A stretch of DNA of 64,000 nucleotides from Robinsoniella peoriensis (GTDB taxonomy: Bacteria; Bacillota; Clostridia; Lachnospirales; Lachnospiraceae). A program made the position numbers and the translations under genes. Location of the stretch: NCBI RefSeq assembly GCF_042680125.1, contig NZ_JBHTNY010000017.1; one strand, 5' to 3'. Positions 50,840 through 58,063 of the stretch are shown here, piece after piece; the first letter of the stretch is position 1, and the number at the start of each line of letters is the position of its first letter. The notes beneath the pieces are model-generated. The model saw only the letters and a program-made list of their open reading frames with translations, made no database searches and had not been told where the DNA came from.

Positions 50840-51605
50840 AAGATTACGTTACCTGATTCGGTTTCTCCTGAATGAAAATTCTGAATACAGTACACTCCAG
50901 ATTCCGGCAGCCGGGCAGGAGCAAAAAAAGCTTTTGCGTTCCCTCATGAATGTACGATTGCCCAGACCCATTTCTCCGGAGTTTTTAGAAATACAGGATG
51001 CTTATTTACAAGAGGAACTACATGAAAAAAAAGCCACTTCCCTTCTTGATTTATCCACTGTAAAGGATGGAATTTATTTATGGAAAGGGGACATTACCAC
51101 ACTTCAGACTGATGGTATTGTAAATGCCGGCAACTCTGGCTTATTGGGCTGCTTTGTTCCCTGCCACGGCTGTATTGACAATGCTATTCATTCTTTTGCA
51201 GGCATACAGCTTCGTTTAGCCTGCCAGGAGATGATGGAGAGGCAGCAAAGCGGGGAACCCGTTGGCAAAGCAAAGATTACAGAAGCATATAATCTTCCTT
51301 CCAGGTTTGTATTGCATACGGTAGGTCCAGTCATCCACGGGCGCCTGGGGGAAGAAGATTGCGTTATGCTGGCATCCTGCTATCGCTCTTGTTTGGAACT
51401 TGCCGACACTTACCATTTAAAAAGTATCGCCTTTTGCTGTATTTCAACCGGAGAATTTCATTTTCCAAATGAAACCGCAGCACAGATAGCAGTCAATACG
51501 GTAACCGCTTACCGTAAAAATACACATACCGAAATGGAGGTTGTATTCAATGTTTTTGGAGAAAAGGACTACAGCATCTACCAACAGCTGCTTAGAAAAA
51601 ATTAA
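50826..51605 (+). CDS. Macrodomain protein-ADP-ribose hydrolase (zinc-containing, SirTM-linked type)
   Basis: 259-residue macrodomain of the type found beside class M sirtuins in Firmicutes. An N-terminal helical part of about 80 residues (DKRLRYLIRFLLNEN, RPISPEFLEIQDAYLQEE) leads to the macrodomain core with GDITTLQTDGIVNAGNSGLLGCFVPCHGCIDNAIHSFAG, whose Cys/His cluster matches the zinc site of that branch. TEAYNLPSRFVLHTVGP and CCISTGEFHFPNETAAQIA follow. It removes ADP-ribose added by SirTM in the known systems. I start at the ATG at 50826 behind AAAGGA. Its end overlaps the SirTM remnant, whose damage leaves this eraser without an intact local writer. Confidence 0.9.
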   Translation: MTQDKRLRYLIRFLLNENSEYSTLQIPAAGQEQKKLLRSLMNVRLPRPISPEFLEIQDAYLQEELHEKKATSLLDLSTVKDGIYLWKGDITTLQTDGIVNAGNSGLLGCFVPCHGCIDNAIHSFAGIQLRLACQEMMERQQSGEPVGKAKITEAYNLPSRFVLHTVGPVIHGRLGEEDCVMLASCYRSCLELADTYHLKSIAFCCISTGEFHFPNETAAQIAVNTVTAYRKNTHTEMEVVFNVFGEKDYSIYQQLLRKN

Positions 51606-51940
51606 GACTTTAAAAGAAAAAATAGATACTGCCGATGCCATTCTGATCGGAGCCGGTGCAGGACTGTCTGCAGCGGCAGGATTGGAATACAGCGGTAAAA
51701 GATTTACAGACAACTTTTCCGATTTTATTGAAAAATATGGTCTGAGCGATATGTATTCCCCAGGTTTTTATCCATTTGAAACATTAGAAGAATACTGGGC
51801 ATATTGGAGCCGTCATATTTACATCAACCGCTACAAATATTCCACGGGAAAACCCTATACGGATCTGCTAAAACTGGTCAGAGACAAAGAGTATTTCATA
51901 CTGACAACCAACGTAGACCATTGCTTTCAAACCGCGCACA
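51550..51940 (+). pseudogene. 5' part of SirTM (class M sirtuin) copy A, interrupted
   Basis: First about 130 residues of a SirTM protein-ADP-ribosyltransferase: KIDTADAILIGAGAGLSAAAGLEYSGKRF, YSPGFYPFETLEEYWAYWSRHIYINRY and YFILTTNVDHCFQ. The similarity stops at about 51936; the open frame runs on as nonsense to 52041. GGAGG lies nine bases before the ATG at 51550, which overlaps the macrodomain gene. The matching 3' end is at 56256-56435. Roughly 100 middle residues are missing. SirTM normally acts with the macrodomain protein just upstream. Confidence 0.85.
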
Positions 51941-51943
51941 CCA

Positions 51944-52711
51944 GGTGCAGGAGCCGGTCTTTCCACATCAGCCGGTTTTGTTTATACGGGAGAACGCTTT
52001 CAGGAGAACTTCCATGGCTTTGCAGAAAAGTATCACTTTAACGATATGTACTCTGGTGGGTTTTACCCCTACGATACCTTGGAGGAGCATTGGGCATACT
52101 GGAGCCGCTATATTTGGATAAACCGCTACACACAGGCACCAAAGCCAGTGTATGACCAGCTGTTTGACTTGGTGAAAGACAAGGATTACTTTGTCTTGAC
52201 TACCAATGTTGACCATCAGTTCCAGAAAGCCGGATTTGATAAAAAGAGGCTGTTCTATACGCAGGGTGATTACGGTCTGTTTCAGTGCAGTGAGCCATGC
52301 TGCCAGAAAACCTATGACAATGAGGAAATCGTTCGTCAGATGGTGGAACAGCAAAGAGATATGCGTGTGCCAACGGAGCTGATACCTCACTGCCCTGTCT
52401 GTGGCAAGCCCATGAGTATGAATCTGCGAGCAGACAATACATTCGCCCAGGACGAGGGCTGGCATAAAGCTGCGGAACGCTATTCAGAGTTTTTGCGGCG
52501 GCACGAAAATACGAAAGTGCTGTTTCTGGAATTAGGTACTGGAATGAATACGCCTTCGATTGTAAAATTTTCTTTCTGGCGTATGACAAACGAGTGGTCT
52601 AATGCTACCTATGCCTGCATCAATATGGGTGAAGCCTATGCACCAGATGAAATCAAAGCAAAGTCTATCTGTATCAATGAGGACATTGGAAGTGTCTTGA
52701 AGCAAATTTAA
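51944..52711 (+). pseudogene. SirTM copy B, lacking its 5' end
   Basis: A second, divergent class M sirtuin in a different frame from copy A. It enters abruptly at the nucleotide-binding motif GAGAGLSTSAGFVYTGERF and continues to a normal end. YSGGFYPYDTLEEHWAYWSRYIWINRY, FVLTTNVDHQFQKAGFDKKRLF, a zinc-knuckle pair (CSEPCC and PHCPVCGKPM), LELGTGMNTPSIVKFSFW and TYACINMGE are all present. There is no start codon or ribosome binding site for the missing first about 20 residues; an ATG at 52046 would give a truncated protein. The two SirTM copies are joined at about 51937-51943. Confidence 0.8.
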
Positions 52712-52761
52712 CTCGTACCGATAACCGGCACAGGCTTATGAGAGCCGGAAAGGATACGCAA

Positions 52762-53138
52762 ATGGAACATACGATTATTGAAAATGGATTTACCTATCAT
52801 TTGGCTGAGGATGGGATGTACTATCCCGATTTGAAGCTGCCGGAGGATGAAAAACCCCGCTACGGCAGATACGGGAGGATGCGGAAATTATTCCTCATGG
52901 AACACAGGCACGGGATGTTCATGGAGCTTTTGTTAGATGGTAAATTGGTAAAGCATCTGAATGAGATAGACGAGCAAGCACAAAATCAAGTGGATTTGAT
53001 TGTTCGTCAGATGGCGGAGAAACAGGGGGTAAACGAAGCTTTGAAAGCCTGTGACCAGATGGCATGGGTTGGGGCGAAAAACAATATTAAGAGAGTGCAG
53101 CGGAGGAAATTGTGCTGCCAGAATTGATTTATAACTAA
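52762..53138 (+). pseudogene. tnpV: TnpV family transposon protein, frameshifted near its C-terminus
   Basis: About 120 residues of the small TnpV protein carried by Tn4451/CTn-like elements: MEHTIIENGFTYHLAEDGMYYPDLKLPEDE, RYGRMRKLFLMEHRHGMF, MAWVGAKNNIK. The frame then leaves the family and stops at 53127. The expected ending (AEEIVLPELIYN and stop at 53138) is in another frame, so a one-base indel lies near 53090. AAAGGA precedes the ATG at 52762. TnpV function is not established. Confidence 0.75.
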
Positions 53139-53142
53139 CTCA

Positions 53143-53190
53143 AAAGGCGTAGGTAAAGCGATGTTCGCTCTGCCTACGCCTTTGCTTTTA
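53143..53190 (+). terminator. Rho-independent terminator after TnpV
   Basis: AAAGGCGTAGG (53143-53153) pairs with CCTACGCCTTT (53173-53183), with inner AGCG/CGCT, followed by GCTTTT. Confidence 0.75.
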
Positions 53191-53239
53191 TAATGTTGCT
53201 TGGGCATTCGTTTCCGAATTTTTTGGCTCAAAGCATGAA

Positions 53240-53347
53240 TCAAGATTTTTGCATACTTTCTTTTAATTCATTTAACAGAAGTTTTGCAACGGGAGTGAAT
53301 ATTTGATATTTCTTCCAGATGATGTGCATAGGAGAACGAAGCTGAGC
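53240..53347 (-). pseudogene. C-terminal fragment of a LysR-family regulator
   Basis: In one minus-strand frame the sequence reads AQLRSPMHIIWKKYQIFTP and then VAKLLLNELKESMQKS and a stop. IWKKYQ followed by a final amphipathic helix is the usual end of the LysR effector domain. Only about 36 residues remain, and they run head-on into the DUF1016 fragment, which is in a different frame. So a deletion joined two unrelated genes. Short match, hence moderate confidence. Confidence 0.5.
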
Positions 53348-53700
53348 AATTCACAATAATGTGACCACGACAATTTTCCAGACACTGTCTGGATTTTTTG
53401 ATAGCTGAGATAAAACAACCTCATATTATAGATATTGGAACGGGAAAATCCTTTTCCAAACTCCTTGGAAAGTGATTTGGATAACTGTTTCAGTGTATTC
53501 TCTCCGTAGGCGGCTCGTATCTGATCATTTTGTTCATAACGAACGATAATTTCACCGATTTTCCAGTAGGTGGATAGCAATTCGGTGTTTACCTGCGCCG
53601 CAACCTTATTTCTGGACGAATCTAATATCGTCTTAATTTCAGAGACAACCGAGCTGGTATATTGATTTGTAGCTACTTGTAAATCTTTATTATCAACCAT
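53272..53700 (-). pseudogene. N-terminal fragment of a DUF1016/YhcG-like protein
   Basis: About 118 residues match the N-terminal domain of DUF1016 (YhcG, PDDEXK-nuclease-linked) proteins: IKTILDSSRNKVAAQVNTELLSTYWKIGEIIV, GENTLKQLSKSLSKEFGKGFSRSNIYNMR, LSWSHYCELL. The frame then enters the LysR remnant and ends. The nuclease part is lost. The start ATG at 53700 has AAAGGA upstream. Full-length members are about 340 residues or more. They are often found in mobile regions and linked to defence or restriction systems. Confidence 0.75.
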
Positions 53701-53757
53701 ATGTTTATTCCTTTCTTAATAGAGCCTTTGCCACCAACACCTGTCAGCGCAAAGTAA

Positions 53758-54961
53758 TTAGTGAACTCTGCCTTTTTTTGCTTCGATGAATTCCGGCTCA
53801 TCGGCATAGAATCGTTGATAGATTGACAGTGCAAGGTCAAAGTGCTTTTCACACAGTTTTATTTGCCCCATGCCAAGGTACAGGCAGGCAATCGTTTCTT
53901 GGATTTTCGCATAGTCCAAACACTTATCGGAATTATATTTCTTTACAATGATGGCACATTTTTGCAGGGCTTCAAGCCCCTGCTCCGGGTTGCCCATTTC
54001 ACCAAGCAGAACAGAGTAGTTCACAACGCCAACGCATCCTTTTCCAGCTTGACAGCTTTCTCTGTCTTGTTATGGAAGGTATCCTCATATAATGCGGTGT
54101 AGTCCAGCAGCAATGCCTGGTCAGTGTTTTTGCCACAATCCGGGTTATTCAGCATAGTTTCCACCTCTTTTAGTAGAAAGACAATGCCTGGTTCATAACT
54201 GTACTTTTCCATATAAGGAATGGTATCCTCAACGAACAGCAGGAGGAACGCTTCATCGTCACGGTCAAGTAGCGTCACGGCGTTTTCAATGGTCTGGAAC
54301 AGCGTTTTGTAGTTGGCAATATCCTGTCCATGCAGCAGACAAATGTGCTGAAGGTTTTCCAGCAGTGTACGGCAGTTGGTGACAGACGGCTTTGTATCTG
54401 TGACTGTGATTTCCTGCATCATCGGGTGCAGAGCAATCATGCGCATTGCCTTTTCCTGTATGAAGCCCATTTCAATTAAATCATTAATGCCGTTCATATT
54501 CGGCTGCCCTATCCATCCGGCAAACTGCCGTGCGGGGATGCCAGTCAGCGGCACAAGAGCAAGCCCACGCAAGATGTTTTGCTCACTTTCAGAAAGCTGA
54601 TATTAAAATGCTGTGTTCCAATAGTCTTGCGGCAAGCTCCACAGCAAAGGTGTGGGCGTGAACGGTGTCAATGATCTGCTCTACGACAGATCGCTGAAGT
54701 TCGGCATCGGAATAGAAATGTGCGGCAAGACCGAACAGTGCTTCTTTGTTGGTGATTTCTTCCAGCCGGTAGTCGGTGCGACCTACAACGGCATACCAAA
54801 CCATTATCCAGAATTAGATTTTTTCCCTCGTTACTTCTAAAAAAGTGGTCAAACAGGCGGTACAGCAGTTCTGACTGGTCAAGTCCTCGTTCCTCGTTGA
54901 TGTATTCTCGTATAATTTTCATCACAGAGCAGAAGTGCAACGAACGCTCCATAGGCTTCAT
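53758..54961 (-). pseudogene. Decayed NB-ARC/TPR-type regulator gene with several frameshifts
   Basis: Four minus-strand pieces in different frames form one long protein relic: MKIIREYINEERGLDQSELLYRLF (54961-54800); YRLEEITNKEALFGLAAHFYSDAELQRSVVEQII (54800-54590); LALVPLTGIPARQFAGWIGQ, MIALHPMMQEITVTDTKPS, and YKTLFQTIENAVTLLDRDD (54572-54021); and the TPR-like NYSVLLGEMGNPEQGLEALQKC, QETIACLYLGMGQIKLCEKHFDLALSIYQRF (54024-53758). Together they resemble the NB-ARC plus tetratricopeptide regulators carried by Clostridia conjugative elements. At least three frameshifts (about 54022, 54585, 54800) and a missing N-terminal part make it non-functional. Family assignment is from general resemblance. 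Confidence 0.65.
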
Positions 54962-55178
54962 CTCCTTTGTAGTGGTCTTTTTGTCAATTTACACTCAATT
55001 CCGGCTCAATGTGTTTTAGTCGTTCTTTTCGTAAACTTGGATTGAACAAGAGTGGTGCTTAATTATCAAAATTATAGCATATCTCCTGTACCAATTAAAG
55101 AACTACGGTTGAGGAATTTGCACTACACAAAGCCGCATGGATACGGTATACTGAAGTCAGCAAATGTCCTGAAACCGT
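54962..55178. other. Intergenic mobile-element debris
   Basis: 217 bp between the NB-ARC relic and the recombinase relic. A short plus-strand open stretch KELRLRNLHYTKPHGYGILKS ends at 55201, overlapping the recombinase start. I see no recognisable gene or repeat. Confidence 0.4.
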
Positions 55179-56226
55179 TTGGAAAGGACGGCTATAGCTA
55201 AGAAAAACCAACAGGACAGAATTACAGCTTTATATTGCAGACTCAGCAGAGATGACGAGCTCAGCGGAGACAGTGCAAGTATCCAGATACAGAAAACCAT
55301 GCTCACCCAGTATGCAAAGGACAACGGCTTTGTCAACTGCCAGTATTTCGTGGACGATGGATATTCGGGAACGAATTTTGACCGCCCGGATTTTACCAGA
55401 ATGATTGACTTGATAGAGCAAAACCGTATCGGTGTGGTCATCGTAAAAGACCTTTCCCGTATGGGGCGCAACTACCTGCAAACCGGGTATTACACGGAAG
55501 CCATTTTCCCAGACTACGATGTGCGCTTTATTGCCATCAATGACAATGTGGACTCTGCCAATGGCGATAACGAATTTGCACCGTTCAAGAATATCATCAA
55601 CGAATAAGGATTGTAGTCGAAAGGTTCGGTCAGCATTTCGTACAAAGGCAATGAATGGGGCATACACGGGCGGTTATCCAGCTTTTGGGTACAGCAAATC
55701 ATTGGAGGACAGGCACAAGCTGATGCCTGACAAGTTCGCTCCAATCGTGCAGAAGATATTTCAAATGGCTTTGGAAGGTACAACCTGTTTCCACATTGCA
55801 AAATATCTGGAAGCGGAGAAAATACCAACTCCACGGGCATACCTGATGGACACGGAGGGCAAGTATGTTGCCAATGAGCGTGTGAAGCATCCGTGCAGTT
55901 GGGCGACAACTACGGTGCATCAGATTTTGAGCAATATGTCCTCTTTTACGAAAAAAGCCCGCAGTGCCAAAGCATTTGCGGAATAGGTAGAGCAGTATAC
56001 CGATATTACCGAAGTGACCGCCGAGCTTCTGCACACACTGGTTGAAAACATCGTGGTGCATGAAAAAGAGGTTGTCGATGGTCAAATCATTATGCGAGTG
56101 GATATTTACTACCGCTTTATCGGGAAAATCGGTGCTATGGACGGCGAGGATTTGCAGGCTCCTAAAATCCGCAGGAATACCAAACTCTTGCGGGAAGCTG
56201 GTGTTTTACCGGCTCTGGAAGCCTAA
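55179..56226 (+). pseudogene. Large serine recombinase (Tn4451 TnpX-like), frameshifted and internally deleted
   Basis: Relic of a transposon large serine recombinase. The N-terminal resolvase domain is well kept (ITALYCRLSRDDELSGDSASIQIQK, with catalytic Ser in RLSRDDE; VDDGYSGTNFDRPDF, VVIVKDLSRMGRNYL). The frame stops at 55607, then continues in another frame with KVRSAFRTKAMNGAYTGGYPAFGY and WATTTVHQILSN up to 55986. About 250 residues, including the zinc-ribbon/coiled-coil part, are missing. The last part, VEQYTDITEVTAELLHTLVENIVVHEKE to GAMDGEDLQAPKIRRNTKLL, ends at 56226. The gene usually lies at one end of its element, which fits the junction with SirTM 30 bases further on. Confidence 0.85.
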
Positions 56227-56255
56227 AAGGGAAAAAGAACAAAATGGTGCGCAAT

Positions 56256-56435
56256 AAACATAACACTCCGGGCATTATAAAATACCCCTTTTGGCAAATG
56301 ACATACGAAAATCCCAAATCTGCCTATGCCTGTATCAATCTTGGACTAGAGCACTGCCCTTTTGAAATCGAAAGCCAGTCAGTTTGTATCAATGATGATA
56401 TCAGAAAGGTAATCCACGTTCTCCTTACGCAATAA
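56256..56435 (+). pseudogene. 3' end of SirTM copy A
   Basis: The stretch NTPGIIKYPFWQMTYENPKS, AYACINLGLEHCPFEIESQS and VCINDDIRKVI is the normal C-terminus of a class M sirtuin (compare NTPSIVKFSFW and TYACINMGEAYAPDEI in copy B). It begins just after the recombinase relic and has no start of its own (the open frame upstream to 56244 is not SirTM). It completes the interrupted gene that begins at 51550. Confidence 0.8.
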
Positions 56436-56472
56436 CAGTCAACTGCTAATGACTTTAATTTAAGCCTTCTAT

Positions 56473-56500
56473 TTGAGACATCTTTGTAATAGTATATTAA
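56473..56500 (+). promoter_or_regulatory. Possible promoter of the carboxypeptidase gene
   Basis: TTGAGA (56473-56478) and TATTAA (56495-56500) are 16 bases apart, 79 bases before the start codon. Moderate match only. Confidence 0.4.
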
Positions 56501-56578
56501 AGAGCCGGCAGATGTACCGCTTTTTATCTGTCCGCCATTCCGGTCACTTAAAAAATAAGACCTGATAAGGAGATGTCC

Positions 56579-57949
56579 ATGAAACGTATATCCATCGCTA
56601 TTTTAATTTCCATGTTCATATGTCCCGCCATACTCCTAACGGTATATGCAATGCCGGATTGGCCTTCTGATGTCTGGATTCAGGCGGAAGCTGGCGTAGT
56701 AGTTGATATGGATTCCGGTGCAGTTCTTTTGGGTCAGAATATTGATACACCCTATCCTCCTGCAAGTATCACGAAGCTACTGACTGCCCTGATCGTTATA
56801 GAAAACAGTAATTTAGAAGACATTGTGACTTTCTCTGAGGATGCGGTAAATAACGTGGAAGAAGGCAGCGGGAACAAGCTCAATGTTGCTGCAGGTGATC
56901 AGTTAACCGTAGAGGACTGCCTTTATTCCCTGCTCCTGCACTCCTGCAATCAGGTGGCAAATGCTTTAGCAGAGCATGTTGCCGGAAGCCGTGAGGCGTT
57001 CGTACAGATGATGAACGATAAAATAGCAGCACTCGGATGCACCAAGAGCCACTTTGCAAATCCATCCGGTTTAAATGATGATACACAGGTTGTCACCGCA
57101 TATGAAATGGCGCGCATCGCTCAGGCGGCATTTTCCAATCCAAAGCTTCTGGAAATTGATTCTTCCCTGTCTCATGATATCAGTCCGACTCTTAATAATC
57201 CCAATGGGATCACGATATATATGGAACATAAACTGGTCAGCACCTCCGATGAAAACAGCGAATTCTACTGTCCATTTGCCATCGGAGGCAAGACCGGATA
57301 CACCACCCCTGCGGGAAATACCCTGGTCACTTACGCGGAACAGGACGGCCGTAGACTGATAAGTGTCATCTTACGGGGCACACCTTCCCAATATTATCTT
57401 GATAGCAAGGCTCAGCTGCAAAGCGGCTTTCAAAACTTCAAGAACCTGGATATTTCCAAATACGACAATACATCCAATCTCTTTAAAGAACCCGTTACCA
57501 TAAATGGAAATACTTACGAACCGTCACAACTGGAACTTGCCGGTAACAGCATAGTATCCGTACCTGCAGATACCACTGACTTTAAAGGAATTAAACGTAT
57601 CTTAATCAAAGGGCTTCCGAATAATCCACCTTCCAATGCCGTCGGCGTCATCCGGTATGATTATGGAGAACATCACCTGGGTTACGCATACCTGTTAAAA
57701 AAAGACAGCAATCAGGCATCCGCAGAAGTTTCGGCTGCCCCTAGTTCATCAGGTACTCCGCAAGAATCGGATACTCCGCCAAGCGAGAGCACACAAAGTC
57801 TTCAAGATGCAGATCTGCCGCCTACTGTTGAAAGCAAGAAGGATGGTATTGATCCCCAGAGTAAACTTTTGTTTTTAGCCGTGTTGATTATAGCGGGGAT
57901 CGCATGGTGTGCTGTTTCATTTGGGTCAGGGAAAGAGGATACACAGTAA
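56579..57949 (+). CDS. D-alanyl-D-alanine carboxypeptidase (S11 family, DacA/DacF-like)
   Basis: 456-residue penicillin-binding protein that trims the terminal D-Ala from peptidoglycan stem peptides. Signal segment (ISIAILISMFICPAILLTVYA), then S11 motifs: Ser63-x-x-Lys66 in PPASITKLLTALI, SCN in LLLHSCNQVANALAEH, and KTG in IGGKTGYTTPAGNTL. The C-terminal domain is followed by a Ser/Pro-rich linker and a final membrane helix (KLLFLAVLIIAGIAWCAV), so unlike the usual amphipathic tail it is anchored by a full helix. I use the ATG at 56579 behind AAGGAG (six-base spacing); the ATG at 56573 is too close. Transcribed alone. Confidence 0.93.
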   Translation: MKRISIAILISMFICPAILLTVYAMPDWPSDVWIQAEAGVVVDMDSGAVLLGQNIDTPYPPASITKLLTALIVIENSNLEDIVTFSEDAVNNVEEGSGNKLNVAAGDQLTVEDCLYSLLLHSCNQVANALAEHVAGSREAFVQMMNDKIAALGCTKSHFANPSGLNDDTQVVTAYEMARIAQAAFSNPKLLEIDSSLSHDISPTLNNPNGITIYMEHKLVSTSDENSEFYCPFAIGGKTGYTTPAGNTLVTYAEQDGRRLISVILRGTPSQYYLDSKAQLQSGFQNFKNLDISKYDNTSNLFKEPVTINGNTYEPSQLELAGNSIVSVPADTTDFKGIKRILIKGLPNNPPSNAVGVIRYDYGEHHLGYAYLLKKDSNQASAEVSAAPSSSGTPQESDTPPSESTQSLQDADLPPTVESKKDGIDPQSKLLFLAVLIIAGIAWCAVSFGSGKEDTQ

Positions 57950-58063
57950 CTGATTCCGTTTGGAATGTATTCATGCAAGTCTCTAAGAAATAATATCTAC
58001 CCTGCATTTCTCTGCCACGGGGATGAAATCTCAATTGGTTCCATCCCCTTCCGTCCATTTACT
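57950..58063. other. Intergenic region between convergent genes
   Basis: 114 bp. GGGGATG (58019-58025) and CATCCCC (58042-58048) can pair across a 16-base loop, but there is no T-run next to either arm, so I do not call a terminator. Confidence 0.4.

Larger units (their letters stand above)
51937..56255. mobile_element. Remnant of a Tn4451-like integrative element inside SirTM
   Basis: About 4.3 kb separating the head (51550-51936) and tail (56256-56435) of SirTM copy A. It carries the headless SirTM copy B, TnpV, LysR/DUF1016 fragments, an NB-ARC relic and a large serine recombinase relic. Almost every gene is broken, so it cannot move. GCGCA occurs at both junctions (51934-51938 and 56250-56254 region) but I cannot define true attachment sites. 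The copy A/B joint shows that a deletion or recombination followed the insertion. Confidence 0.7.

Noticed and set aside
55230..56085. Minus-strand open frames opposite the recombinase
   Set aside because: Mirror frames of the recombinase relic without recognisable domains.
58019..58048. Terminator between the carboxypeptidase and GH42 genes
   Set aside because: A 7-bp GGGGATG/CATCCCC pairing exists but the loop is long and no T-run follows on either strand.
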